This document shows, piece by piece, positions 24,803 through 33,791 of a DNA stretch of 55,385 nt; the stretch's first letter is position 1; each line of letters begins with the position of its first letter. Location: assembly GCF_035762905.1 (NCBI RefSeq), contig NZ_DASUCC010000139.1:1-55385 (forward strand), in the 5' to 3' direction. This DNA comes from DASYTH01 sp035762905. Its GTDB lineage: Bacteria > Actinomycetota > Actinomycetes > Mycobacteriales > Pseudonocardiaceae. Under the pieces are notes generated by a model. The model saw only the letters and a list, made by a program, of their open reading frames with translations, was not told the origin of the DNA and did no database searches. The position numbers and the translations under genes were made by a program.

Positions 24803-25786
24803 GTGTCCGTCGCACGCGCCGAACGTCTGGTCAACCTGGTGCTGTGCCTGCTGTCCACCCGGTCCCACCTCACCGCCGAGCGGATTCGCGGCATCGTCCC
24901 CGGCTACTCCGACGCGCCCACCGACGAGGCCTTCTTCCGGATGTTCGAGCGGGACAAGACGGAGCTGCGCGAGCTGGGCATCCCGCTGGAGGTCGGGCGC
25001 AACTCCGTGTTCGACACCATCGACGGGTACCGGATCGCCCGGCGCGACTACGAGCTCGGGGACATCGAGCTGGAACCGGACGAGGCGGCCGCGGTCGCCC
25101 TCGCGGTGCGGCTGTGGGACTCGCCGGAGCTGACCGGTGCCGCGCACGGCGCCCTGCTCAAGCTGCGGGCCGCCGGGGTGGAGGTGGACGAGGCCGCGCC
25201 GGCCGTCGTCGAGCCGAAGGTGCGCACCACCGAACCGGCGTTCGGCCCGCTGCTCGCCGCGGTGCAGGCGGCCCAGGTGGTCCGGTTCGACTACCGTCGG
25301 CCGAGCCCAGCGGAGCTGCGCACCCGCACGGTCGAGCCGTGGGGCGTGGTGTCCTGGCGGGGCCGGTGGTACCTCGTCGGTCACGACCGGGACCGCGCGG
25401 CGCCGCGCTGCTTCCGGATGTCCCGGATCGTCGGCGAGGTGACCGCGATCGGCCGGCCGGGCGCGTTTCGCCGGCCGGAGGAGGGCGTGAACCTGCTCGA
25501 GTTCGTCAGCCGGCTCGGCGACGACACGCCCTCGGCCACCACCCCGGTGCGGCTGTGGCTGGCCTGTGGCCGCGCGGCCGGGCTGCGCCGGCGGGCCACC
25601 CGGCTCGAGGGTCAGACCATCGACGGCGTCCGGGGCGACGTCGTCGAGCTGGAGCTGTACAACCCGGACTCGGCGGCCGGCTGGATCGCCGGGTTCGGCT
25701 CCGACGTGGTGGTGCTCGAGCCCGAGGTGCTGCGCAAGGCGGTCCGGGAACGGCACCTCGCCGTGGCCGGCCGGGAGGCGGAGTGA
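24803..25786 (+). CDS. pafB: WYL-domain transcriptional activator PafB
   Basis: 327-residue subunit of the PafBC complex, which activates the mycobacterial DNA-damage response independently of LexA. An N-terminal helix-turn-helix region (ERLVNLVLCLLSTRSHLTAERI ... EAFFRMFERDKTELRELGIPLE) is followed by a WYL domain (VRFDYRRP; VEPWGVVSWRGRWYLVGHDRDR; RCFRMSRI) and a C-terminal WCX extension. GTG 24803 fits both homologue length and the leaderless -10 box. Its TGA overlaps the pafC GTG. Confidence 0.94.
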   Translation: MSVARAERLVNLVLCLLSTRSHLTAERIRGIVPGYSDAPTDEAFFRMFERDKTELRELGIPLEVGRNSVFDTIDGYRIARRDYELGDIELEPDEAAAVALAVRLWDSPELTGAAHGALLKLRAAGVEVDEAAPAVVEPKVRTTEPAFGPLLAAVQAAQVVRFDYRRPSPAELRTRTVEPWGVVSWRGRWYLVGHDRDRAAPRCFRMSRIVGEVTAIGRPGAFRRPEEGVNLLEFVSRLGDDTPSATTPVRLWLACGRAAGLRRRATRLEGQTIDGVRGDVVELELYNPDSAAGWIAGFGSDVVVLEPEVLRKAVRERHLAVAGREAE

Positions 25787-26751
25787 CCTCCGCGGAACGG
25801 CTCCCGCGGCTGTTGGCGCTGGTGCCGTACCTGATCGCCCGGCCCGGGATCGCCATCGACGAGGCGGCCGCCGACCTCGGCGTCACGTCCCGGCAGCTGC
25901 GCAAGGACCTCGAGCTGCTCTGGATGTGCGGGCTGCCCGGCTACGGTCCGGGCGACCTAATCGACCTGTCCATGGACGAGGACACCGTCACGGTCACCTA
26001 CGACGCCGGCATGCGCCGCCCGCTGCGGCTGACCGGGGCCGAGGCGACCGCCCTGCTGGTGGCGCTGCGTGCGCTGCTGGACACCCCGGGCATGGTCGAC
26101 GCGGACGCGGTGCGCCGGGCGGTCGCCAAGATCGAGTCGGCGGCCGGCCGGGCCGAGCCGGCCGGCGTCGCGGTCGGCCTCGGCGTGCGTGAGGGGGTGT
26201 CCACCGCGCAGACCCGGCGGGTCGCCCAGGAGGCGCTGCGGTCCGGCCGGGCCATGCTGATCACCTACTACACCGCGTCCCGGGACGAGATCACCGAGCG
26301 CACGATCGACCCGATGCGGCTGCTGATCGTGGACGGCCGTGGCTACCTGGAGGCGTGGTGCCGGCGGGCCGAGGGGGTGCGGCTGTTCCGGCTGGATCGG
26401 GTGGACGAGGTGAGCGTGCTGGACGAGCCGGCCGCGCCGCCGCCGTTTGCCGAGCAGACCGACGTCTCCGCCGGGATCTTCCGGCCCCGGCCGGAACAGG
26501 AGCTGGCCCAGCTCGTGCTCGAGCCGGACGCCCGGTGGATCTCCGAGTACTACCCGGTGGAGCACGTGGAGGAGCTTGACGGTGGGCGGCTGCGGATCCG
26601 GATGCGGTTCGCCGACCAGGACTGGATGGTGCGGCTGCTGCTCGGGCACGGCGGCGACGTCGCCGTCGAGTGGCCGGCCAGCCTGGCCGAGGGGCTGCGC
26701 GAGCGCGCCCGCCAGGCGCTGCGCCGCAGCGGACACCTGACCGCAACCTGA
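25783..26751 (+). CDS. pafC: WYL-domain transcriptional activator PafC
   Basis: 322-residue partner of PafB. The N-terminal helix-turn-helix is RLPRLLALVPYLIARPGIAIDEAAADLGVTSRQLRKDLELLWMCGLPGY. A WYL domain follows with LITYYTASRDEITERTIDPMRL, GRGYLEAWCRRAEGVRLFRLDRV, then the WCX domain ending RLLLGHGGDVAVEWPASLAE. It is translationally coupled to pafB by a GTGA overlap. The pair stands immediately upstream of tatA-tatC, as in mycobacteria. Confidence 0.94.
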   Translation: MTSAERLPRLLALVPYLIARPGIAIDEAAADLGVTSRQLRKDLELLWMCGLPGYGPGDLIDLSMDEDTVTVTYDAGMRRPLRLTGAEATALLVALRALLDTPGMVDADAVRRAVAKIESAAGRAEPAGVAVGLGVREGVSTAQTRRVAQEALRSGRAMLITYYTASRDEITERTIDPMRLLIVDGRGYLEAWCRRAEGVRLFRLDRVDEVSVLDEPAAPPPFAEQTDVSAGIFRPRPEQELAQLVLEPDARWISEYYPVEHVEELDGGRLRIRMRFADQDWMVRLLLGHGGDVAVEWPASLAEGLRERARQALRRSGHLTAT

Positions 26752-26790
26752 TGCCGGGGCGCGCCACACCGCCGGCTCACCCGGGCGCAT

Positions 26791-26796
26791 TACGGT
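26791..26796 (+). promoter_or_regulatory. -10 box, leaderless start of small membrane protein gene
   Basis: TACGGT ends 6 nt before the GTG at 26803. It would also drive tatA and tatC. Confidence 0.5.
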
Positions 26797-26802
26797 GAGG
26801 CC

Positions 26803-27069
26803 GTGCAGACCTACCTGTTGATCGGTGCGCCGCTGGTCGCCGGGGTGCTGGTGCTGGCGTTCGGGCTTGGTCGGGTGGCCAGTTCGGCCCGGCGGTTGCG
26901 CCGCACCCGCAGTGCCGTGACCGGCCATCTCGCCGACAGGTCCGGCCTGCTCCGGGCACGAATTGCCGCTTGGGGGGTAGCAATCCGGCAACGGCGACGC
27001 GTACGAATAGAGGGGGACCTTGCCCGCGTACCATCGGGTGAGCCAGCACAGACAGGAGGACGGCCGTGA
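26803..27069 (+). CDS. Small single-TM protein upstream of tatA
   Basis: 88-residue protein: one N-terminal TM helix (YLLIGAPLVAGVLVLAFGLGRVA, residues about 3-25) followed by an Arg-rich cytosolic segment (RRLRRTRSAV, RQRRRVRIEG). I do not recognise the family. It is supported as real by a leaderless-type -10 box at the correct distance, by codon usage that favours G/C at third positions, and by a GTGA overlap with tatA. The setting suggests a role linked to the Tat translocase or merely co-expression; no further function can be given. Confidence 0.65.
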   Translation: MQTYLLIGAPLVAGVLVLAFGLGRVASSARRLRRTRSAVTGHLADRSGLLRARIAAWGVAIRQRRRVRIEGDLARVPSGEPAQTGGRP

Positions 27070-27338
27070 ACTTGGGACCGTGGGAAATTCTGATCATCGC
27101 AGTGGTGATCGTGTTGTTGTTCGGTGCCAGGAAGATGCCGGCGATGGCGCGTTCCCTCGGCCAGTCGATGCGGATCCTCAAGGCCGAGACCAAGGGCATG
27201 CGCAACGACGACGACCCGCCGGAGACCACCGAAGAGCCGGCCGTTAAGCCCCAGGCGCAGCTGCCCCAGGCACAGCCGCAGAAGCCGATCGTGGCGCCGC
27301 CCATCGAGCAGACCCAGGCGAACAAGAACCTCAGCTGA
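27066..27338 (+). CDS. tatA: Sec-independent translocase subunit TatA
   Basis: 90-residue pore-forming subunit of the twin-arginine translocase. A short TM helix (PWEILIIAVVIVLLFGARKMP) leads into the amphipathic helix MARSLGQSMRILKAETKGMRND, then a Pro/Gln-rich cytosolic tail. The FGARKMPAMARSLGQ hinge is the family's signature (FGxxKLPxLxRxLG). It starts with GTG, overlapping the preceding small gene by four bases, and tatC follows after 17 bases. Confidence 0.95.
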   Translation: MNLGPWEILIIAVVIVLLFGARKMPAMARSLGQSMRILKAETKGMRNDDDPPETTEEPAVKPQAQLPQAQPQKPIVAPPIEQTQANKNLS

Positions 27339-27355
27339 GAGAAACGGGCGGGGCG

Positions 27356-28318
27356 GTGGTACGCGACGCGGACACCCGAGCCTCCCGCCGCGAGCAGAAG
27401 CGGACCCGTAGCCGTCGGCACAACCCCGACGGCACGATGACGTTACGGGACCACATCTACGAGCTCCGGCACCGGCTCGGCTTGGCAATTCTGTTCATCC
27501 TGCTCGGCGGCGTCTTCGGCTTCGTCTGGTTCATGACCAACATCGGCCCGATCCCGTCGCTCGCCGACCTGATCAAGGGCCCGTACTGCCAGCTGCCCAC
27601 CAGCGTGCGGTTCGAACCGCAGCCGGGCGTGTGTCAGCTGCTGCAGACCAAGCCGTTCGAGGCCTTCCTGATCACCTTCAAGGTGGGCGTCGCGGTGGGG
27701 GCGGTGGTCACCGCGCCGCTTTGGCTCTACCAGGTATGGGCGTTCATCACGCCCGGCCTCTACGCCCGCGAGCGCCGGTTCGCCCTGACCTTCGTCGCGG
27801 CCGGCTCGGTGCTGTTCCTGCTCGGCGCGCTGCTTGCCTACTTCGTGGTGCCGAAGGGCCTTGAGGTGCTGGTCGGCTTCGGCGGCGACCTGTTCATCAC
27901 GGCGCTGGCCGGCAACGACTACATCTCGTTCATCCTGGTCATGCTGTTGATCTTCGGCGCCTGCTTCGAGCTGCCGCTGCTGGTGGTGATGCTCAACCTG
28001 GCCGGCGTCCTGCCCTACGCCGTGCTCAAGCGCTCGCGCCGGGGCATCCTGTTCGGCGTCTTCGTGTTCGCCGCGTTCGCCACCCCGGGCACCGACCCGA
28101 TCTCCATGATCGCGCTGGCCGTGGCCATGACCGTGCTGCTGGAACTGGCCATCCAGATCGCCCGCGTCCACGACCGGCGCAAGGCCCGCCGCGAGGCCGC
28201 GGAGGACCTCGCCGCCGGTCTGAGCGATGACGAGCCCACCCCGATGAACTACAGTCCGGAGCCTGTCCAGCCGAGCACGGCGTCGGATGTCCGAGCCGGC
28301 CTGGACGACGTCACCTAG
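27356..28318 (+). CDS. tatC: Sec-independent translocase subunit TatC
   Basis: 320-residue six-helix membrane protein that recognises twin-arginine signal peptides. The motif MTLRDHIYELRHRLG at about residue 28 is the conserved cytosolic start, followed by TM1, the outer loop with PFEAFLITFKVGVAVGAVVTAPLWLYQVWAFITPGLYARERR, and FATPGTDPISMIALAVAMTVLLELA near the last helices. A charged N-terminal extension of about 27 residues precedes the core, and the acidic C-terminal tail is non-conserved. GTG start. Confidence 0.95.
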   Translation: MVRDADTRASRREQKRTRSRRHNPDGTMTLRDHIYELRHRLGLAILFILLGGVFGFVWFMTNIGPIPSLADLIKGPYCQLPTSVRFEPQPGVCQLLQTKPFEAFLITFKVGVAVGAVVTAPLWLYQVWAFITPGLYARERRFALTFVAAGSVLFLLGALLAYFVVPKGLEVLVGFGGDLFITALAGNDYISFILVMLLIFGACFELPLLVVMLNLAGVLPYAVLKRSRRGILFGVFVFAAFATPGTDPISMIALAVAMTVLLELAIQIARVHDRRKARREAAEDLAAGLSDDEPTPMNYSPEPVQPSTASDVRAGLDDVT

Positions 28319-28339
28319 GCACGACCGGTCGGAGAACGG

Positions 28340-29227
28340 GTGGGCATACGAGCGGCACTTGCCGTGCACGGCGGTTCCGGGCACGGCGCGGGTGGGCGGC
28401 ACGCCGCCGAGGTCACCGCGCGGCTGCGTGCCGCGGTGGACCATCTCGAGGTCATCGAGGCGAGCACCGCCGAGGATTCGCAGGCACGGATGGCCGCCGC
28501 CCGCGACCGCGGCCTTGACGTGCTGGTGGTGCTCGGCGGCGACGGCTCGGTGCACCTGGGCCTGCAGGTGTGTGCCGGAACCGAGACCGCGCTCGGCGTG
28601 ATCCCGGCCGGCACCGGCAACGACCTGGTCCGCGCGCTCGGGGCGCCGATGAGCACCCTGCCGGCGACCGACGCCCTGGTGTCCGCGCTGCGCGAGGGCC
28701 GTAGGCGGCGGCTGGACCTCGGCCGGATCGACGGCTCCCGGTGGTTCGCCACGGTGCTGTGCGCCGGGTTCGACTCGCTGGTGAACGAACGGGCCAACCG
28801 GATGCGCTGGCCGCACGGCCCGCGCCGTTACGACCTGGCCATCATCGCCGAGCTGGCGGCGCTGCGGCCGTACCCGCTGGTGGTGGAGACCACCGGGGAG
28901 CGGCTGGAGCTCGAGGCGGTCATGGTGTCGGTCGGCAACACCCCCACCTACGGCGGCGGCATCCCGATCTGCCCGGAGGCCGACACCGCCGACGGGTTGT
29001 TCGACGTGACCGTGATCGGCAAGGCCGGCCGGTTGGAGCTGATCCGGATGATTCCGACCGTGCGCCGCGGCCGGCACGTCGGCCACCCGGTGGTGACCAC
29101 GCTGCGGGCCAAACGGGTGCGGATCGGCGACGACAACGGTTGGATCGCCTACGCCGACGGTGACCGGATGGGCCCGCTGCCGATGGAGATCACCTGCGAA
29201 CCGGGCGCCGTCACGGTGGTCGGCTGA
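28340..29227 (+). CDS. Diacylglycerol kinase-family lipid kinase
   Basis: 295-residue soluble lipid kinase with the DAGK catalytic fold: VLVVLGGDGSVHLGLQV (ATP/phosphate loop GGDGS) at about residue 55, VIPAGTGNDLVRALG, FATVLCAGFDSLVNERANR and a C-terminal beta domain with FDVTVIGKAGRLELIRMIP. Likely phosphorylates diacylglycerol or a related lipid at the inner membrane face. It follows tatC by 21 bases and precedes an LLM-type oxidoreductase by 19. It is distinct from the PAP2-DAGK fusion earlier in the window. Confidence 0.9.
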   Translation: MGIRAALAVHGGSGHGAGGRHAAEVTARLRAAVDHLEVIEASTAEDSQARMAAARDRGLDVLVVLGGDGSVHLGLQVCAGTETALGVIPAGTGNDLVRALGAPMSTLPATDALVSALREGRRRRLDLGRIDGSRWFATVLCAGFDSLVNERANRMRWPHGPRRYDLAIIAELAALRPYPLVVETTGERLELEAVMVSVGNTPTYGGGIPICPEADTADGLFDVTVIGKAGRLELIRMIPTVRRGRHVGHPVVTTLRAKRVRIGDDNGWIAYADGDRMGPLPMEITCEPGAVTVVG

Positions 29228-29246
29228 GCTTCCGGAAGGGGAGCCG

Positions 29247-30191
29247 ATGGCCCTCGAGGTTGGTGTCTCGCTGCCGGTGTTCCTCGACCGCCACGGCTCG
29301 GCGCAGCCGGACATCGCCGGCGCCGCCCGGCACGCCGAGGACATCGGCCTGGACGCCGCCTGGTCCGGCGACCACCTCAGCACCGGCGCCCCGTTCGTGG
29401 ACAGCACGGTCGCACTGACCGCCGCGGCGACCGCCACCGAGCGGATCCGCCTCGGCTACGGCGTCATGCTGATCGCCCTGCGCCATCCCGCCTGGACGGC
29501 CAAGCAGGTCGGCTCGCTGCAACTGCTGTCCGGCAACCGGCTTCGGCTCGGGGTCGGGGTCGGCGGGCAGTGGCCGGACGAGTGGGCCGCCGCCGGGGTG
29601 CCGACCGCCGCACGCGGTCGGCGCACCGACGCGATCGTGGCGTTGTTACCCGGCCTGCTTGCCGGCGAGCCCACCCGGCTGGCCACCGAGCCGGGCGAGC
29701 CGGAGGTGACCCTGGCACCGGGCGTGCCGATGCCGCCGCTGTGGGTCGGCGGCATGTCCGAGGTCGCACTGCGCCGGGCGGTGCGGATCGGGGCCGAGGG
29801 CTGGCTTGGCTCGATGGTGCCGCCGTCGGTGATACCGGGCGTCGCGGGCCGGCTCGCCGGGCTGGCCGAGGAGGCCGAGGCCGAGGCCGCCGTCCCGGCC
29901 CTCGGCATGATCGTGTTCAGCGAGTTGGTCCCGCGCGGCGGCACCGGCCGGGACGCGGCCGTGAGATACCTCACCCGCAGCTACGGCATGCCGGAGGACT
30001 ACGCCCGCCAGGTCTCGGTGAGCGGGCCGCCCGAGCTGCTGGCCGAGCGCATCACCGGCTATGCGGAGGCCGGGGTCAGCCACTTCGTGATCGCCACCGT
30101 CGGCGCGGGCGTGCGCGACCAGTACGACCTGGTGGCCGAGGCCAGGGCCGCGCTGGACGGGGTTCGGCCGACGGGACCCGGCCGGGTGTGA
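29247..30191 (+). CDS. LLM-class (probably F420-dependent) oxidoreductase
   Basis: 314-residue luciferase-like TIM-barrel flavin or F420 enzyme: SLPVFLDRHGSAQPDIAGAARHAEDIGLDAAWSGDHL, the barrel strand RIRLGYGVMLIALRHPAWTAKQVGSLQLLSGNRLRLGVGVGGQWPDEW and VPMPPLWVGGMSEVALRRAVRIGAEGWLG are classic for the family, in which actinobacterial members usually use F420. The substrate is unknown. ATG 29247 has GGAAGGGGAG upstream; the longer reading from 29160 was rejected because it overlaps the lipid kinase coding region. Confidence 0.9.
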   Translation: MALEVGVSLPVFLDRHGSAQPDIAGAARHAEDIGLDAAWSGDHLSTGAPFVDSTVALTAAATATERIRLGYGVMLIALRHPAWTAKQVGSLQLLSGNRLRLGVGVGGQWPDEWAAAGVPTAARGRRTDAIVALLPGLLAGEPTRLATEPGEPEVTLAPGVPMPPLWVGGMSEVALRRAVRIGAEGWLGSMVPPSVIPGVAGRLAGLAEEAEAEAAVPALGMIVFSELVPRGGTGRDAAVRYLTRSYGMPEDYARQVSVSGPPELLAERITGYAEAGVSHFVIATVGAGVRDQYDLVAEARAALDGVRPTGPGRV

Positions 30192-30203
30192 AAACCTGTT
30201 GAG

Positions 30204-32945
30204 GTGGCCGTCAGCCCTTCTCCGACACCGGCCGAGGCCTACGCGGCGGCGCAGCGACGCGCCGGGATGCCGCGCCTGACCGACTTCGCCGCCGGGCTCG
30301 CGTTCGAGCTCGACCCGTTCCAGCAGGAGGCCTGCGCCGCGCTGGAGCACGGGCACGGGGTGCTGGTGTGCGCCCCGACCGGCGCCGGCAAGACCGTGGT
30401 CGGCGAGTTCGCCGTGCACCTGGCCCTCGCCGAAGGGCGCAAGTGCTTCTACACGACGCCGATCAAGGCGCTGTCCAACCAGAAGTACGCCGACCTGGTC
30501 GCCAGGTACGGTCCGGACACCGTCGGCCTGCTCACCGGTGACACCTCGATCAACGGCAACGCGCCGGTCGTCGTGATGACCACCGAGGTGCTGCGCAACA
30601 TGCTCTACGCCGGTTCGTCCACTTTGGACGGACTGGGCTACGTGGTGATGGACGAGGTGCACTACCTCGCCGACCGGTTCCGCGGCGCGGTCTGGGAAGA
30701 GGTGATCCTGCACCTGCCGGAGTGGGTGCGGCTGGTCAGCCTGTCCGCGACGGTCAGCAACGCCGAGGAGTTCGGCGAGTGGCTGGTCGAGGTGCGCGGC
30801 GACACCACGGTGGTGGTGGACGAGCACCGCCCGGTGCCGCTGTGGCAGCACATGCTGCTCGGCGGCCGGATGCTGGACCTGTTCGCCGGGGAGGACACCG
30901 ACGGCCTTGCCAAGATCAACCCGGAGCTGCTGCGCCGGGCCGACGACGTCGGCCGGCAGCAGCCGGCCTGGCCGGGGCCCCGGCAGCGCGGCCGGCGCCC
31001 GGCCCCGCGCGGGTCGCGGTTCCGCCCGCCGTCCCGGGTCGACGTGGTGCAGCGGCTGGATTCGGCCGCGCTGCTGCCGGCCATCGTGTTCGTGTTCAGC
31101 CGGGCCGGCTGCGACGCCGCGGTCGGCCAGTGCGCGCGTTCCGGGCTGCGGCTCAACGGCGAGACCGAGGTGACCGAGATTCGGCGCATCGTGGACGGGC
31201 GCACCCGGGAGCTGCCCGACGCCGACCTTGGCGTGCTGGGCTACTGGGAGTGGCGGGAGGCGCTGGAGCGCGGGTTCGCCAGCCACCACGCCGGGCTGCT
31301 GCCGGCGTTCAAGGAGACCGTCGAGGAGCTGTTCGTCCGCGGCCTGGTCAAGGTCGTCTTCGCCACCGAGACGCTGGCGCTCGGCATCAACATGCCGGCC
31401 CGCACGGTCGTGCTGGAACGGCTGGTCAAGTACAACGGCGAGGCGCACGTCGAGTTGACCCCGGGGGAGTACACCCAGCTCACCGGCCGGGCCGGGCGGC
31501 GCGGCATCGACGTGGAGGGCCATGCGGTCGTGGTGTGGCAGCCGGGAGTGGACCCGCGCCAGGTCGCCGGGCTCGCCTCGACCCGGACCTATCCGCTGCG
31601 CTCGTCCTTCCGGCCCGGCTACAACATGGCGGTCAACCTGGTCGAACGGGTCGGCGTCGAGGCCGCCCGGGAGCTGCTGGAGCAGTCCTTCGCCCAGTTC
31701 CAGGCCGACCGCTCGGTGGTCGGTCTGGCTCGCCGGATCGAGCGCAACCGCGAGGCGCTGGCCGGCTACGCCGAGCCGATGACCTGCCACCTCGGCGACT
31801 TCGCCGGGTACGCGGCGCTGCGCAAGCAGATCTCCGACCGGGAGAAGTCGCTGGCCAGGCAGAACAACGTGGCCCGGCGGGCGGAGGCGGCCCGCTCGCT
31901 CGAGCGGCTGCGCAAGGGTGACGTGATCGCGATTCCGGCCGGCCGGCGCTCGGGCCTGGCCATAGTGGTGGATCCCGGCCTTGACCCGGTCGGCGAGCCG
32001 CGCCCGCTGGTGATCACCGAGGACCGCTGGTCCGGCCGGCTGTCGGTGGCCGACTTCCCGGCCCCGGTGGAGCCGCTCGGCCGGGTCAAGTTGCCCAAGC
32101 AGGTCGACCTGCGCTCGCCGCGGTCCCGCCGGGACCTGGCGTCCACGCTGCGCAACACCGGCATCGTGGCGCCCGGCCGGACCCGGCGGTCCACGGCGGG
32201 CGAGGACGGCGAGCTGGCGGCACTGCGCCGGGCGCTGCGCGCGCACCCGTGCCACGGCTGCACCGACCGGGAGAACCACGCCCGGTGGGCCGAGCGGTAC
32301 TACCGGCTGCTTGCCGAGACCGAGCAGCTCGAGCAGCGGGTGGCGGCCACCACGCACTCGCTGGCCCGGCAGTTCGACCGGATCCGGGCGCTGCTGTCCG
32401 AGCGCGGCTACCTCGCCGCCGGCGCCGTCACCGAGCACGGCCGGGTGCTGGCCCGGCTCTACAGCGAGTCGGACCTGCTCGCCGCCGAATGCCTGCGCCA
32501 GGACGTGTGGAGCGCCCTCGGCCCGGCCGAGCTGGCCGCGGTGGTCTCGGCCCTGGTCTACGAGTCGCGCCGGGACGGCCCGGGTGAGGCGCGGGTGCCC
32601 GGTGGTCCGGTCGCCGACGCGCTGGCCGTCACCGCGCGGCTGTGGGCCGAGCTGGAAGAGGACGAGCGTCGGCACCGGGTGGAGCGGACCAGGGAGCCGG
32701 ACGCCGGCTTCGCCTGGACGGTCTACCGGTGGGCGCGCGGGGAGTCGCTGGAGAAGGTGATCGCCGCCGCCGAGTCGGCCGGCAGCGAGTTCTCGGCCGG
32801 GGACTTCGTGCGCTGGTGCCGGCAGGTGATCGACCTGCTGGACCAGATCCGGGAGGTGGTCGGCCCGGACCGGCCGGTCGGCGCCGCCGCGGCGAAGGCG
32901 GTGCGTGCGATCCGTAGGGGAGTGGTCGCGCTCGGTACCACATGA
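30204..32945 (+). CDS. helY: Ski2-like DExH-box RNA helicase HelY
   Basis: 913-residue SF2 helicase related to Mtr4/Ski2, expected to act on structured RNA in decay or processing. Walker A is APTGAGKT (about residue 55), motif II is VMDEVHYL, motif III SLSATVSNAEE, and the second RecA lobe carries FVFSRAGCD, FATETLALGINMPARTVV and GRAGRRGIDVEGHAV. The C-terminal half is the winged-helix/DSHCT region (WAELEEDERRHRVER ... VIDLLDQIREV). An Arg/Pro-rich insert (about residues 250-275) lies between the lobes. GTG start 12 bases after the LLM gene. Confidence 0.94.
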   Translation: MAVSPSPTPAEAYAAAQRRAGMPRLTDFAAGLAFELDPFQQEACAALEHGHGVLVCAPTGAGKTVVGEFAVHLALAEGRKCFYTTPIKALSNQKYADLVARYGPDTVGLLTGDTSINGNAPVVVMTTEVLRNMLYAGSSTLDGLGYVVMDEVHYLADRFRGAVWEEVILHLPEWVRLVSLSATVSNAEEFGEWLVEVRGDTTVVVDEHRPVPLWQHMLLGGRMLDLFAGEDTDGLAKINPELLRRADDVGRQQPAWPGPRQRGRRPAPRGSRFRPPSRVDVVQRLDSAALLPAIVFVFSRAGCDAAVGQCARSGLRLNGETEVTEIRRIVDGRTRELPDADLGVLGYWEWREALERGFASHHAGLLPAFKETVEELFVRGLVKVVFATETLALGINMPARTVVLERLVKYNGEAHVELTPGEYTQLTGRAGRRGIDVEGHAVVVWQPGVDPRQVAGLASTRTYPLRSSFRPGYNMAVNLVERVGVEAARELLEQSFAQFQADRSVVGLARRIERNREALAGYAEPMTCHLGDFAGYAALRKQISDREKSLARQNNVARRAEAARSLERLRKGDVIAIPAGRRSGLAIVVDPGLDPVGEPRPLVITEDRWSGRLSVADFPAPVEPLGRVKLPKQVDLRSPRSRRDLASTLRNTGIVAPGRTRRSTAGEDGELAALRRALRAHPCHGCTDRENHARWAERYYRLLAETEQLEQRVAATTHSLARQFDRIRALLSERGYLAAGAVTEHGRVLARLYSESDLLAAECLRQDVWSALGPAELAAVVSALVYESRRDGPGEARVPGGPVADALAVTARLWAELEEDERRHRVERTREPDAGFAWTVYRWARGESLEKVIAAAESAGSEFSAGDFVRWCRQVIDLLDQIREVVGPDRPVGAAAAKAVRAIRRGVVALGTT

Positions 32946-32956
32946 GTTCCAACCAC

Positions 32957-32985
32957 TTGGCAAAGCTTGCCGGGTCGGGTACAGA
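32957..32985 (+). promoter_or_regulatory. Promoter of DUF4333-type gene
   Basis: TTGGCA (32957-32962) and TACAGA (32980-32985) are 17 nt apart, a good sigma-70-like pair. GGCAA-AGC-TTGCC (32959-32971) overlaps the -35 box as a 5-bp-arm palindrome and may be an operator. Confidence 0.5.
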
Positions 32986-33074
32986 AAACCTCGATGGCTG
33001 TGGTTGGATCGCGGCGCGGAGAGATGCGTGGGAGATGCGCTCCGTCCCTGTGACGTTGTATGCGGAGGAGAACG

Positions 33075-33719
33075 ATGACCAGCCCGTACGGGCCACCCGG
33101 TGGAAACGATCCGCAGCAACAGTGGGGGCAGCAGCCTCAGCCGCAGCCCTACGGCGGCCAACCGCACCCCGGAACGCCGTCCGGCGGATTTCCCGCCCAG
33201 GGAACGCCTTCCGGCGGTTTCCCGGCGTCCGGCTACGGCCAGCAGCAACAGCAGCAGCCCTACGGCGGTTACGGCCAGCAGCCCCAGCAGCCCTACGGCG
33301 GGTACGGCCAGCAGCAGCAGGCGTACAACCCGTACGGCCAGCCGGGGGGCTACCCGGGCATGCCGGCCAAGCAGAAGAGCAACGCCTGGATCTGGATCGT
33401 CGTCGCGATCGTCGTGGTGGCCGCGGGCGCGGTGGTCGTGCTCGGGTTCTTCGCGCCCGGTTTCTTCAACAAGAAGGTGTTCGACGAGAACGCGCTCGAG
33501 GGCGACAACGGGGTGCGCAAGGTGCTCACCGCGAGCTACGGCGTGCAGTCCGAGCAGATCGAGAACGTCGACTGCCCGGCGAACCAGGAAGTCAAGCAGG
33601 GCAACAAGTTCAGCTGCACGGTGAAGCTCGGCGGGGACAACGGCGGCGACAAGGTCGTGGACATCACCGTGCGCGACAACGACGGCCAGTACGAGGTCGG
33701 CGCCCCGCGCGACAAGTAG
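33075..33719 (+). CDS. Gln/Gly-rich single-TM protein with DUF4333 domain
   Basis: 214-residue envelope protein. Residues 1-95 are low complexity (PYGGYGQQ, GTPSGGFPA repeats). KQKSNAWIWIVVAIVVVAAGAVVVLGFF is the TM segment, and the outer domain (VRKVLTASYGVQSEQIENVDCPANQEVKQGNKFSCTVKLGGDN ... YEVGAPRDK) has the two-Cys pattern of DUF4333. The architecture resembles the four-gene group at 7.8-10.6 kb, though the outer domain differs. It sits after helY, where M. tuberculosis also has a membrane protein (Rv2091c). GGAGGAG precedes the ATG. Confidence 0.86.
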   Translation: MTSPYGPPGGNDPQQQWGQQPQPQPYGGQPHPGTPSGGFPAQGTPSGGFPASGYGQQQQQQPYGGYGQQPQQPYGGYGQQQQAYNPYGQPGGYPGMPAKQKSNAWIWIVVAIVVVAAGAVVVLGFFAPGFFNKKVFDENALEGDNGVRKVLTASYGVQSEQIENVDCPANQEVKQGNKFSCTVKLGGDNGGDKVVDITVRDNDGQYEVGAPRDK

Positions 33720-33791
33720 GAAACCGGGTCGCGCCCGGGGTCGGGTGCTCGGCATCATCGCGTGTTGTGAGCGAGCTTGCGAGGTACCGGC

